Notes under the pieces: generated by a model
Seen by the model: the letters and a program-made list of their open reading frames with translations, nothing else
Told to the model about the DNA's origin: nothing
Database searches by the model: none
In this document: positions 1-8,790 of the stretch, piece by piece
Layout of the letters: the number at the start of each line of letters is the position of its first letter
Numbering within the stretch: the first letter of the stretch is position 1
Source of the DNA: a bacterium
GTDB taxonomy: Bacteria > Vulcanimicrobiota > Vulcanimicrobiia > Vulcanimicrobiales > Vulcanimicrobiaceae
Assembly: GCA_021794205.1 (NCBI GenBank)
Contig: JAJYRH010000006.1
Span: forward strand, 1-64,000
Direction of reading: 5' to 3'
DNA length: 64,000 nt
Translations under genes and position numbers: made by a program

Positions 1-813
1 CACGAACTCTTCATGGGCGAAAAAATTCGCGCGGTCGTCGCGACGAACGCTTTCGGGCTCGGTATCGACAAGCCGAATATTCGGTTCGTCATCCACTACG
101 ATCTGCCCGGTTCGATCGAAGCGTACACGCAAGAAGCGGGGCGCGCCGGGCGCGACGGGCTGCCCTCGCGCTGCATTCTCATCTATCGCATGAGCGATAC
201 CCGCGTGCAAACGTACTTCCTTACCGGAAAGTATCCCGATATCGAGGACGTCCAGCGCGTCTTCGGCACGATCGAAGTCTTCGGCACGCAAGAGAGCGGG
301 GTCGCGATGGTCGATCTGCGCAAGATCCTGCAGTTGCCGCTCACCAAACTCAAAGTCATTCTCGCGTTGCTGCGCAAAGCCGGGTACATCGATACCGTCG
401 CGCGCAGCACCTATACCGTCTCCGAGGCAGCGCGCAAGAATCGCGAATTGGTGCTCAATCTCGCGAATTACGAAACGAAACGTTCGTACGATCAGAGCAA
501 GCTCGCGATGATGCTGCAGTACGCCGAAGCGACGTCGTGCCGCCGCCGCTTCATCCTCAATTATTTCGGCGAGAGTTTTACCACCGAGAACTGCGGCGCG
601 TGCGATAACTGCCTGCGCGCCGCAACGCTGCCGCGCGTCGCCAACATCCAAGGCGACGGCTACGGCATCTCCGAGATCGTCGAACATCCGAAATTCGGCA
701 TCGGCACGATCGAGCGCGCCGAACGCGACTACGTTACTGTGCTCTTCCCCAGCGTCGGCTACAAAACGTTGCTCTCGAGCGCGGTTCGGCGAGCGACGGC
801 GGCACTCTCCTAA
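1..813 (+). CDS. recQ: RecQ-family ATP-dependent DNA helicase, 3' part only
   Basis: The gene is open to the left edge of the window, so the N-terminal helicase lobe is missing. The visible part begins in helicase lobe 2. It has motif V (ATNAFGLGIDKPN) and the motif VI region (QEAGRAGRDG). These are followed by the RecQ zinc-binding module, with the cysteines of CRRRF and CGACDNC, and a winged-helix-like stretch. RecQ helicases unwind branched DNA in recombination and repair. No HRDC domain is evident. The last ~45 residues instead contain HPKFGIGTIE and a VLFPSVGYKTLL stretch, which resembles the Tudor-like C-terminal domain of UvrD/PcrA helicases. The stop lies 8 bp before the next gene. 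The family call is secure; the C-terminal domain call is inference. Confidence 0.9.
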   Translation, partial: HELFMGEKIRAVVATNAFGLGIDKPNIRFVIHYDLPGSIEAYTQEAGRAGRDGLPSRCILIYRMSDTRVQTYFLTGKYPDIEDVQRVFGTIEVFGTQESGVAMVDLRKILQLPLTKLKVILALLRKAGYIDTVARSTYTVSEAARKNRELVLNLANYETKRSYDQSKLAMMLQYAEATSCRRRFILNYFGESFTTENCGACDNCLRAATLPRVANIQGDGYGISEIVEHPKFGIGTIERAERDYVTVLFPSVGYKTLLSSAVRRATAALS

Positions 814-820
814 CCCATCG

Positions 821-2572
821 ATGCGTCGAACCCCACTGCTCGCGCTCATCCTCCTCCCGGCAACGCTCGGCCTCGCCGCGCTGCGCCCGCAGGTCGCACC
901 GAGCGCCCCGCCCTCGCCGACTCCGGTCGCCACCCTCTCCCCCGCACCAGTGCTGACGCCGAGCCCATTCTCGTCGCCGAATCCTCCCTCGTCGCCGAGC
1001 GCACCCTCCACGCCGAACCCGCTCTCGTCGTCGAGCCCGCTGCCATCGTCGAGCCCGCTTTCCTCGCCGACCCCGGTGCCCACCCCGACGCCGACGCCGG
1101 TCCCGATCGTTTTCTCCCCCGCCTCGGCGCTCGTTCCGGTCGGCTCCTCGGTGCAAGTCACGGTCGGCAACACGCTCGGCAACGTCGTGCTCTCCGGCGG
1201 CAATCCGCAGGTCGCGGCGGTGAGCTTCAATACCAACACCGAGATGCTCAGCATCGCGGGCATCGCGCCCGGTTCGACGAGCGTCACCCTCACCGATAGC
1301 CGCGGCATCTCCGCAACCATCCCGATCGTCGTCGCCTATCCCGCCGGAACGACGCCGCAAAACGCGTTGCTCGTCCGCGTCACCGGCGAGCCGGCGAGCG
1401 CCTCGTTCGTTCTCAAACGCGTCACCGATGCGATCTCCGCGAATGTCACGCTGCGCCCCGGCGCGCAACTCGTTTTGAGCCGCTCGCAGATCGGCATCAC
1501 GACGCCGCTCGGCGTCGACGACGTCTTACATCTCAGCGTTCCCGTCACGCTGCAAGGAAACGGCTACATCGAAGTCGATTCGACCGTCAATCTCACGGTC
1601 GAAAATATTGCGGCGCCGCGCATCTCGCCGTCATCGTTGATGGTGAGCGATTTCCCCGAACGTCTCACCACCGACGGCGTGCTCTTCACCGCCGATCTCC
1701 ACCGGCAAGCGCCCTCGCGCTTTCTCTATTTCCACTACAATCCGCCTCACTCCATCGCGCGCCGCATCGTCTTGCGCGCCACCAATACTTCGCCCGAACC
1801 GGCGCTGCTTCAATTCATCGACGGGCGCGGCGGGCCCAGCCCCAACGAAATGGAAGCGGGGCATATCTCGACGAAGCGTTTCCTCGTTCATCTCGTCACC
1901 AACGAAGGCAAGATCGTTCAGATTCCGGGATACGGCAGCATCAATCTCGCCGAACAGGATCTTCCCGCGAACTCCATCGTCAGCGATTTGCTGCAACTGC
2001 GCGTGCTCAACGGCGGCCTGATTCACCTGATGCTCTTCGCGCAGCGAGCGAGCGATTCGCCCGATTCGGCCCCGAGCAACGACAAGCTCCTCGTCGGCCA
2101 TCACGCGCACGCACGCGGTATCTATTCGATTCCGGAGTTCACCTACTCGACGCAGTGGAGCGTCGAGGACCCCTACCTGGAGCTCGCGGTCGGCCAGGTG
2201 CCGCTGCCCAACGATCTCGTCGGCCAGGCGCTCTCCGGCGATTACGGCGTCCTCCAGAATTTCGAAATCAACGTCGTGAACCCGACGCACCGCGCCCAAA
2301 CGATTGCGATCTACGAAAACCCGCGCGGCGGAAGCGCGACTGGGACCTATCTCATCGATCGCGTTTTAGTGCAGTCGCATCAAGTGCGCGCGTTCACGCG
2401 CTATAAATTGCGCGGATACGTCGTGCCGGCGCGCGGATTTCTCCGGCTGCACATCACGACGATTCCCGATGCGGGATCGAGTTTTCCGGTTCGGCTCATC
2501 CTCGCACCCGACGACGGCAGCGTTCCGGCGGGCGCTCCGGGCTCCCCGGTCTACGTCGAAGCGATTCGATAG
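821..2572 (+). CDS. Secreted proline/serine-rich protein with Ig-like segment, function unknown
   Basis: The start ATG lies 8 bp after the recQ stop. Residues 1-20 form a signal peptide (RR followed by a hydrophobic LLALILLP core). A low-complexity Pro/Ser/Thr linker follows (about residues 25-95, many PSP/SSP units), like the stalks of surface proteins. Residues ~95-170 resemble a bacterial Ig-like (BIG2-type) domain, with a PVGSSVQVTV strand and a GSTSVTLTDS stretch. The remaining ~400 residues look beta-rich and are not recognised. It is probably exported and possibly surface exposed. Its 3' end overlaps the convergent glycosyltransferase gene by 22 bp. No catalytic motif was seen. Confidence 0.75.
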   Translation: MRRTPLLALILLPATLGLAALRPQVAPSAPPSPTPVATLSPAPVLTPSPFSSPNPPSSPSAPSTPNPLSSSSPLPSSSPLSSPTPVPTPTPTPVPIVFSPASALVPVGSSVQVTVGNTLGNVVLSGGNPQVAAVSFNTNTEMLSIAGIAPGSTSVTLTDSRGISATIPIVVAYPAGTTPQNALLVRVTGEPASASFVLKRVTDAISANVTLRPGAQLVLSRSQIGITTPLGVDDVLHLSVPVTLQGNGYIEVDSTVNLTVENIAAPRISPSSLMVSDFPERLTTDGVLFTADLHRQAPSRFLYFHYNPPHSIARRIVLRATNTSPEPALLQFIDGRGGPSPNEMEAGHISTKRFLVHLVTNEGKIVQIPGYGSINLAEQDLPANSIVSDLLQLRVLNGGLIHLMLFAQRASDSPDSAPSNDKLLVGHHAHARGIYSIPEFTYSTQWSVEDPYLELAVGQVPLPNDLVGQALSGDYGVLQNFEINVVNPTHRAQTIAIYENPRGGSATGTYLIDRVLVQSHQVRAFTRYKLRGYVVPARGFLRLHITTIPDAGSSFPVRLILAPDDGSVPAGAPGSPVYVEAIR

Positions 2573-3582
2573 ATCTCGGCGGTAGCGCTCGCTGCGCGAC
2601 GCCACGAAAAGCGTTCGACCGCAGCCGCGCGTTCCGCGGCGGCCGCGCGACGCGCGTGCTCGGGATCGGCAAAAACCGCTGCGAACGCCTCGATCCAACC
2701 CGCGAGATCGTCGGCGTTCACGCGCGGAACGCTCGCGCCCGCAATCTCGTCGAGCGAAGATCCGCGCGCGGCGATCGCCGGCAGCCCGGCACAGCACGCC
2801 TGCGCGAGCGGTAAGCCGAAGCCTTCGTAGCGCGAGGGCATCGCGAGCACCGTACTCGTTGCGTAGAGATCGAGCAACGCATCGCGCCCGACGTAGCCGC
2901 GAAATTCAACCCTATTCTCGACCCCGAGTTCGCGCGCGAGCGCGGCGCAGGCATCGCGATAGGGCGTGCTCGGCCCCGCCGAAATAGCGCGCACGCCGGG
3001 TAACGAGGGAAGCGCGCGAATCACGATTTCGAGATTTTTTCGCGACTCTACCGTTCCGATGACCAAGATCGTCGCCTCGTCGCCTTCGCGCAACGGGAGG
3101 CGCGCGAATTCCTCGGCGACGCCGAGCGGAATGACGTGCACGCGCCGTTCGTCGATCCCGGGATGCAACGCGAGAATCTCGCGCGCGGAGAACGCGGAGA
3201 CGGTGACGATCTCTCTCGCGCGCGCCGCCAAATGCTTCATCAGTTCGCCGAAGTACGCGCGCGCGTACCAGCGCGTGTGCCCTTGCACGCGCAACCAGGC
3301 GGCATCGTGCAACGTCAGCACGATCGGCAACGTCGATAGCGCCGGCATCGTTCCCGAAGTGCAGTGCAGGATCGTCGCGCGCGAGCGCGCCGCGGCGATC
3401 GGCAGGAGCACTTGCTCCCAGTACGCGCGCCGGTCGAAACGCCAGGGATCGATGTGCGGAGCGCTCAGCGGAACGAGATCGATCTCCGGAATCTCTCCAA
3501 GCGCGCGCCCGAGTTCGCGCGCGTACTCGCCTATGCCGGTCGCGCTGCCGACGGTCGGCTGGAGATCGAACGCAACTCTCAC
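2551..3582 (-). CDS. Family 4 glycosyltransferase (GT-B fold)
   Basis: The 343-residue protein has a GT4 N-terminal domain (MRVAFDLQPT, then a GIGEYAREL glycine loop) and the C-terminal nucleotide-sugar domain (VIGTVESRKN, then SRYEGFGLPLAQA). Such enzymes transfer a sugar from a nucleotide donor, typically for LPS, capsule or glycolipid. The usual E-x7-E pair reads E-GFGLPLA-Q here, so the second glutamate is glutamine. Its start overlaps the stop of the upstream TPR gene by 4 bp. It is the last gene of the long envelope-biogenesis run, which fits a role in cell-surface glycan assembly. Donor and acceptor cannot be deduced. Confidence 0.85.
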   Translation of the reverse strand: MRVAFDLQPTVGSATGIGEYARELGRALGEIPEIDLVPLSAPHIDPWRFDRRAYWEQVLLPIAAARSRATILHCTSGTMPALSTLPIVLTLHDAAWLRVQGHTRWYARAYFGELMKHLAARAREIVTVSAFSAREILALHPGIDERRVHVIPLGVAEEFARLPLREGDEATILVIGTVESRKNLEIVIRALPSLPGVRAISAGPSTPYRDACAALARELGVENRVEFRGYVGRDALLDLYATSTVLAMPSRYEGFGLPLAQACCAGLPAIAARGSSLDEIAGASVPRVNADDLAGWIEAFAAVFADPEHARRAAAAERAAAVERFSWRRAASATAEIYRIAST

Positions 3583-4391
3583 GGGCGCTCGCGTGCCGCC
3601 AATTTACGGGAGAGTATCCGCGCGCTTGCGGCGCGCGGGTTGTAGCGCAGCGCGGTGGCGAGATAGCGGCGTGCCGCGGGGAGATCGCCCTCGCGCAGAG
3701 CGATGCTCCCTAGACCCGACCAGCCGTCGGCGCTCGCCGGATTGAGGGTAACGACGCGGCGATACCAACGGCGCGCACGCGCGTTATCGTTCGTGCGGAA
3801 AAAATATGCCGCCACAGAGAGTGCGTAGGTATTGTCGTAGGGTGCCATGCGCGCCGCAGCGAGAAATGCGCGACGAGCACGCGAATTCCAGAGTGCTCGA
3901 CGGTGGCCGCGATAGACGGCGCTCGTCGCGAGCATGCCGCAACGCCAGTCGGCGTTTGCCAACGCATCGGGATGCGTCGTCGCGCTCGCGAGCCGTTCGC
4001 GCAGGCGCAACGCCAGTGCGTACGCGGCACGCGGATGTGCCTTTGCCAGCGCATCGATCCGCGCGCGCAAGCGCGGCAGATCGAGCCCGGCGAGTTCGTA
4101 TTCGATCGCCGTCGCATCATCGCCGCGCGCGCGTTCGATCGACGCGAGCAGCGCGTCGCGCGCGCCCCCCGACGGAAGCGTTACGGCGTACGCCGTTGCG
4201 GCCGCAGCATCGCCACTACGCAACGCATCGCGGCCGAGTTCGCGAGCGATATAGGGTGCGGGAGCGATCCGATCGATCGCACGGTAAATGGCTCCGCCCC
4301 AGGCTTTGGGTATCGCATGCGGCAGCGATTCCGGCACGGCGGCGTTCGCGAAGAGCGCGTCGGAGCCGAGCTGCACGATTCCGAGCAGCAC
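3579..4391 (-). CDS. TPR-repeat protein, probably membrane anchored
   Basis: The frame codes 270 residues from GTG at 4391. The C-terminal half contains tetratricopeptide helices (for example ARRWYRRVVTLNPASADGW, then GDLPAARRYLATALRYNP). The reading frame continues upstream of 4391 without a stop to 4434-4436. That extension reads RRT followed by a hydrophobic Leu/Val/Ala run, a clear membrane segment. The true start may therefore be a non-AUG codon, CTG at 4433-4431 or ATT at 4436-4434, next to the stop of the upstream gene (TGA at 4432-4430). TPR proteins are scaffolds, and its partner is unknown. It overlaps the glycosyltransferase gene by 4 bp. Confidence 0.75.
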   Translation of the reverse strand: MLLGIVQLGSDALFANAAVPESLPHAIPKAWGGAIYRAIDRIAPAPYIARELGRDALRSGDAAAATAYAVTLPSGGARDALLASIERARGDDATAIEYELAGLDLPRLRARIDALAKAHPRAAYALALRLRERLASATTHPDALANADWRCGMLATSAVYRGHRRALWNSRARRAFLAAARMAPYDNTYALSVAAYFFRTNDNARARRWYRRVVTLNPASADGWSGLGSIALREGDLPAARRYLATALRYNPRAASARILSRKLAARERP

Positions 4392-4429
4392 GACGGCCGC
4401 GACGGCGACGGCGAGGAGCGTTCGGCGGA

Positions 4430-5470
4430 TCAGAATTTAATCGTGAGATCGACGCCGGCGCGTAATTGCGTCTGATTCGGCGTCAATTGTAGATTGTCGT
4501 TAAAACGGTATTGCCGTGCCTGGAAGGTGAGCGTCGCCGGCGCGTGCGGCAACGTGTAGGTCAATCTCCCAAAATAGCGGCTATCGCTTCCCGAGAGCGT
4601 CGTCGGCGATAACGAGCCGTAGGTCCCAACGAGCGTCCCGCTGCGGTAGCCAAGCCCGACGGTGAAGCGCGACGAAACCGGCACCGCAAGGCTCGCGCCG
4701 ATGCTCGAACTGGTGAGGTCGTTGAACGCTGCCGGGGGTAGCACGAGCCGGCTGACGCCGTCGAAACCCAGCGTCGGGTCGAGCGTCGGCGAAAGGTTCT
4801 CGGTGGAGATGAGCCCGCGCGAGCGGTGCTCGAAACGGCTCGAGAGCCCGAGTGTAACCGTACGCCCGACGGCATGAAGCGCAATTTTAGTAGTTCCGCC
4901 GAGAACCTGGTCGTTCGCCGCCGGCAGCGGCATGAGTAAGCCGTTCTGCGCACGCTGGGTCGTCCGTAGCTCGACGCTCGTCTTCGCACCGCGTATCGCG
5001 CCAATAAGACGCCCGAGAAGATTCGGTCGCGGCCGCCTCTGCTGGAACGCCGGTCGCTGCGAGGGGTCGCCGAAGTCGAAGTGGAGCGGCTGGGGTGAAG
5101 CTTGGTCGAAGCTCTCCCCGACCGTCACCGGCTCAGGGGTCTGAAAGCGGGCCGTCCCGACGCTAACGAGCCGGACCGGCGCCACCGCAGCGCCGAAGCG
5201 AACGCCGTCGGCGATCTTCGGGGCCTCTACTGCGAAGGAGAGCGCGGTGAGGAGATCGGGAACGATCGACGGGGCTAGCGGCGCACCGGCCACGCCCTTG
5301 GGAAGACGCGGTAGTAGGCTCACCCCGCGCAGGGCGCCGGGAACGCTCTGGACCGTCGAAACGCTGAGATGGAAGAGCTCTGCACCGACCTGGAGCCCCT
5401 GCGCGGAAGCAGAGGAAAAACAGAGCACCCCTGCGAGCACTCCCGCGAAGATCCCGTGTAGGCCCTTCAC
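4430..5470 (-). CDS. Predicted outer-membrane beta-barrel protein
   Basis: GTG start at 5470, with purine-rich GGAGG about 10 nt upstream. A signal peptide occupies residues ~1-24 (hydrophobic core, then SSASAQG as cleavage region). The second half (residues ~170-346) has alternating polar/hydrophobic strands, and the protein ends in phenylalanine (DLTIKF), as BAM-dependent barrels usually do. The central part is Pro/Gln/Arg rich (residues ~125-150). No family was recognised. It lies downstream of the LPS export genes, with an 81-bp gap upstream that may hold its own promoter: an AT-rich GATAATAAAA stretch lies there on the minus strand. A porin, efflux channel or structural barrel are all possible. 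Confidence 0.65.
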   Translation of the reverse strand: MKGLHGIFAGVLAGVLCFSSASAQGLQVGAELFHLSVSTVQSVPGALRGVSLLPRLPKGVAGAPLAPSIVPDLLTALSFAVEAPKIADGVRFGAAVAPVRLVSVGTARFQTPEPVTVGESFDQASPQPLHFDFGDPSQRPAFQQRRPRPNLLGRLIGAIRGAKTSVELRTTQRAQNGLLMPLPAANDQVLGGTTKIALHAVGRTVTLGLSSRFEHRSRGLISTENLSPTLDPTLGFDGVSRLVLPPAAFNDLTSSSIGASLAVPVSSRFTVGLGYRSGTLVGTYGSLSPTTLSGSDSRYFGRLTYTLPHAPATLTFQARQYRFNDNLQLTPNQTQLRAGVDLTIKF

Positions 5471-5551
5471 TTGCTTCCAGCCTCCGATTGGTCGGGCGAA
5501 AAATAACCCGTGGACTTTTATTATCGGTCGCTCGAGTTACGCCCTACAGCT

Positions 5552-5959
5552 TTAACGGTCGGAACGCTCGCGAAGTTTCTCCGCGAATCGGCGTGCGATC
5601 AATTCGGCGGCGAAATCGTCGATCGGCCGGGGTGGCGTTAGCATGCCGCGGGGGATGAAGCGGCGCCAGCCGCTGGGGGGATAGGCCTCAAAATAGAGCT
5701 TCCGGGCGTCGAGGGTGGTGCTGGTCTCGTCGACCCGTTCGCAGGGAAGGCCGAGCTCGCCGAGCCGGTCGAGCGTCTCGGTCCCCCGGGTGCCGCCGCC
5801 GACCGCGATCGCCTCTACCCCGAAGCGCTCTACCAGCGGGCGAATCTCATCGAGCAACCCTTCGGGGCGGAGAATTGCACGAAAGGCCACCTCGCCGCTC
5901 TCGGCGAGGACGGCGACACCGACCTTGCGCGAACCCGGGTCGACTCCGAGAATCCTCAC
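5552..5959 (-). CDS. RNase H-fold nuclease, YqgF/RuvC-like
   Basis: 135 residues. The N-terminus (ILGVDPGSRKVGVAV) is the first strand of the RuvC/YqgF fold, with the catalytic Asp at position 6. A second strand ends in AIAVGGGTRG. A C-terminal PIDDFAAELIARRF carries the late acidic pair of the active site. Family members process 16S rRNA ends (YqgF/RuvX) or resolve Holliday junctions. The length fits YqgF, but the central motifs diverge, so ruvX is not assigned. The start overlaps the DUF3084 gene by 4 bp, so the two are probably co-translated. Confidence 0.75.
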   Translation of the reverse strand: MRILGVDPGSRKVGVAVLAESGEVAFRAILRPEGLLDEIRPLVERFGVEAIAVGGGTRGTETLDRLGELGLPCERVDETSTTLDARKLYFEAYPPSGWRRFIPRGMLTPPRPIDDFAAELIARRFAEKLRERSDR

Positions 5960-6927
5960 GGAATCGAGCTCTGCCCCGGCTGTAAGAGCGTCACGACGAT
6001 GGGAATCTGCCCCTCTTGCAAGTACGTGTGCGGGTAGATGTCGGTCGCCGCCCAGGCGACGAGCAGATAGCTTCCGTGCCCGTTCTTAAGGAGCTGTTGC
6101 ATGCGCGAGAGCGAGGGATAGACGCTGACCGGCGTGATGTTGGCGACCAATGCCGACGAAAGCCCTCGGTTTTGCAGCACCTGAGCGACGGCATTGCTCA
6201 ACTGCCGGATGCTCAAGTTCACGTTCACGTTACGACCGGCATCGATTTTGAATTCCACGATCTGGGTTTTCGCCGGATACACGAGGGTGTCGGGAACGGA
6301 ATCGAGGCTGAGATCGATCCGGTCGTTTACGAAGAGATTGCGGTGCGCGACGGCGATGAGCAATACGTTGGAGCGACCGTTTAGAAATCCCAACTGCGGG
6401 CTGCTCGCCGTAGCGTCCAACCGTTGGTAGGTTCCCTTCGGAACGCGCGCCGGCTTTAGGCCGAACGGCACGTAGGTTTGGTTCACGAATTTCACGGTGT
6501 CGTCGAAAAACGCGCGCATGATCTCCTTGCGGCGAGCGACGCCGGAGCCCTGCGGAATCGTTGCGTAAAAATCGGTCATCAAGCTATCGACGCCAACGAC
6601 CAGGCGCCCCGTATTCACCTTCTTGCCGAGCTCGCGCTCGCGTTGTTGGAGCGTCGAGATCTCGCGATTGACCGACGCCAACTTAAAGAACGCCGTTTGC
6701 ACGTCGCGAGAAGCGAATAGAGCGACGCTGACCACCGCAAGCGCGATCAACATGCCGGTAGCGATGGCGACGATCGTCGAAGTATAACGCGGCCGAATAT
6801 TAAAAAGCGTCAATCGCTTGCGCCCGACCTGGTGGCCGACGCGATCGCCGACGTAGGAAATTCCGCCGGCCAAAAGCACGATGCCGAGGATCAAGAGCGA
6901 GCCGCGCAGATCGTCGAGAAAACTCAT
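5956..6927 (-). CDS. DUF3084 membrane protein
   Basis: 323 residues with two N-terminal transmembrane helices: LLILGIVLLAGGISYVGDRVG, and a second around residues 50-72. The segment between them (GRKRLTLFNIRPRYTSTIVA) is the hallmark of DUF3084. A coiled-coil stretch follows (REISTLQQRERELGKK), then a large soluble domain. The function of DUF3084 is unknown. It lies 4 bp downstream of the LptF/LptG-type permease gene and 4 bp into the YqgF-like gene, so it belongs to the LPS-export transcription unit. An envelope role is inferred from this context only. Confidence 0.85.
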   Translation of the reverse strand: MSFLDDLRGSLLILGIVLLAGGISYVGDRVGHQVGRKRLTLFNIRPRYTSTIVAIATGMLIALAVVSVALFASRDVQTAFFKLASVNREISTLQQRERELGKKVNTGRLVVGVDSLMTDFYATIPQGSGVARRKEIMRAFFDDTVKFVNQTYVPFGLKPARVPKGTYQRLDATASSPQLGFLNGRSNVLLIAVAHRNLFVNDRIDLSLDSVPDTLVYPAKTQIVEFKIDAGRNVNVNLSIRQLSNAVAQVLQNRGLSSALVANITPVSVYPSLSRMQQLLKNGHGSYLLVAWAATDIYPHTYLQEGQIPIVVTLLQPGQSSIP

Positions 6928-6931
6928 CGCC

Positions 6932-8053
6932 TCACACCGCCGCCATTCTGGTTAGTCGCCATAAGCCGATGGCCGTGAAAATTGCGTTAGGCATCCAAAC
7001 TAAGAGCGGCGCGATCGCGATAAAATTTTGCGCGAGATACGAGAAGATCGTCAGCACGACGTAATAGATAAACGCAATCGCCACGGCGAGGCCGAAGCCG
7101 AGGCTCGCGCCGCCCCCGCCGCCGCGCAACGCGCGGATACCGAACGGAATCGCCATCAGCACGAAAACGAAGCACGCGAACGGGCGCGCCAATTTTTCGT
7201 GAAAGGCGACCAAATATTTCCGCAACCCGTTGCCCGAAAGCTGCCCCGTCCGAATGAGCGCCGCAATTTGTCGCCTGCTCATCGCGTCGGGATCGTTGTG
7301 GGTGAGCCGCTCGACGATATCGGCGGGCTGTTCGCCGATCGAGATCTCCTGCTGCGCCACGTGCGGCTCCGAGAGCGTGACGCCGTTCGCATCGAAGCGA
7401 TAGGCGCTGACGTCGTTGAGCAGCCAGCTGTTCGCTTGAAAATCGGCGCGCTTGGCAAAGATGATCTGCACCGGCGTATTCGATGCGTCGTACTGAACCA
7501 ACGTGACGTTCAGCAGCGCCTGCGAGTGAGGTTGATACCCGGTGGCGATGGTCACCTGGCGCCCGCCGCCGGGAAGCGGCGCCGAAACCGTGAGATCTTG
7601 GTTGAATGCGCTGGTGTGGCTGATCGCGCTATCTTCTATCGCGCTCACTTGCGAAGCCGCGAACGGTACGACGTTCTCCTGAACGATATAATCGACGAGC
7701 GAGACGACGAGCCCGGCGATCAGCAACGCGCTGACGATTCGCACGAATGAAATGCCGCCGGCCTTCATGGCGGTAATCTCGCTATCTGCCGAGAGCCGTT
7801 GGATCGCCAACAGCGTTCCCAGCAAGAGCGCCATCGGAATGACCAGCACGACCATTCCGGGGATCTGCCAGATGAAGATGGCGATCGCCGCGCCGAGCGG
7901 CGCGTGATCGTTGCTAACGAGGCGCCCGAGCGCGAGAATCTGCGTCGCTGCGAAGATGAGCGTGAATGCCGAGAGGCCGAAGCCGAACGGGCCGGCGAGT
8001 TCGAGCAGAACGTATCGGTCGAGGATCGTCCGGCACGCCAGCGCGCGAATCAC
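6932..8053 (-). CDS. LptF/LptG family LPS export permease
   Basis: 373 residues. The N-terminal membrane helices begin after LDRYVLLELAGPFGFGL, the conserved amphipathic start of LptF/G. A periplasmic jellyroll domain spans ~residues 100-265, and three more helices lie at the C-terminus (IPFGIRALRGG, then the final two spans). LptF and LptG normally form a heterodimer that extracts LPS from the inner membrane, powered by LptB. Only one permease gene is present in this window. It overlaps lptB by 4 bp. Whether it is LptF or LptG, or acts as a homodimer, cannot be decided from sequence alone. Confidence 0.9.
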   Translation of the reverse strand: MIRALACRTILDRYVLLELAGPFGFGLSAFTLIFAATQILALGRLVSNDHAPLGAAIAIFIWQIPGMVVLVIPMALLLGTLLAIQRLSADSEITAMKAGGISFVRIVSALLIAGLVVSLVDYIVQENVVPFAASQVSAIEDSAISHTSAFNQDLTVSAPLPGGGRQVTIATGYQPHSQALLNVTLVQYDASNTPVQIIFAKRADFQANSWLLNDVSAYRFDANGVTLSEPHVAQQEISIGEQPADIVERLTHNDPDAMSRRQIAALIRTGQLSGNGLRKYLVAFHEKLARPFACFVFVLMAIPFGIRALRGGGGGASLGFGLAVAIAFIYYVVLTIFSYLAQNFIAIAPLLVWMPNAIFTAIGLWRLTRMAAV

Positions 8054-8790
8054 AGGCGAAAACTCTCGCCGAGATAAAACTTGCGCGCGGTCGGCGAATT
8101 GAGGACGTCTTGCGCGCTTCCCTCAACTTCGATTTTCCCGTTGTTGAGAATGTACGCGCGGTCGACGATTGCGAGCGTTTCGCGCACCTGATGGTCGGTG
8201 ATGAGAATGCCGAGGCCACGGTCGCGAAGTTGCCTGATCATCACTTGGATATCGGCGACGGCGATAGGATCGATTCCCGTAAAGGGTTCGTCGAGTAGCA
8301 AAAACGCGGGATCGGTCGCGAGCGCGCGGGCGATCTCGACGCGGCGGCGCTCGCCGCCCGAGAGCGATTCTCCACGCGCGTTGACGAAGCGTTGCAACCC
8401 GAACTCCTCAAGTAACGGCATGAGGCGCCTCTCGCGTTCCTCGTCGCTGACTCCCCGCTGCTGCCAGATGAGCCGAATGTTGTCGCCGACCGAAAGTTTG
8501 CGAAAAATCGAATTTTCTTGCGCGAGGTAGCCGATGCCGCTGCGCGCGCGCTGGTACATCGGCGCGTGCGTGAGATCGATCTCTCCGTCGCCGTTTTCGA
8601 GCACGACGCTTCCGCTATCGGGTTTCACCAATCCGACGACCATATAAAACGTCGTCGTCTTGCCCGCCCCATTCGGGCCGAGCAACCCGACGACTTCGCC
8701 GGTGCCGACGTCGGCGCTAACGTTGTCCACGACCGTGCGATCGCCGTAGCGTTTTACAAGGCCGCGTAATTCGATCTTTCGGTCGTTCAT
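8050..8790 (-). CDS. lptB: LPS export ABC transporter ATP-binding protein
   Basis: 246 residues with complete ABC ATPase motifs: Walker A GPNGAGKTT, Q-loop in YLAQENSIFRKLS, signature LSGGERRRVE, Walker B FLLLDEPF, and H-loop in ITDHQVRETL. YLAQENSIFRKL and the ITDHQVRE context are characteristic of LptB. It hydrolyses ATP in the cytoplasm to drive LPS extraction by the permease encoded next to it. It overlaps lptC upstream and the permease downstream by 4 bp each, so the three are likely translated in step. Confidence 0.95.
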   Translation of the reverse strand: MNDRKIELRGLVKRYGDRTVVDNVSADVGTGEVVGLLGPNGAGKTTTFYMVVGLVKPDSGSVVLENGDGEIDLTHAPMYQRARSGIGYLAQENSIFRKLSVGDNIRLIWQQRGVSDEERERRLMPLLEEFGLQRFVNARGESLSGGERRRVEIARALATDPAFLLLDEPFTGIDPIAVADIQVMIRQLRDRGLGILITDHQVRETLAIVDRAYILNNGKIEVEGSAQDVLNSPTARKFYLGESFRL

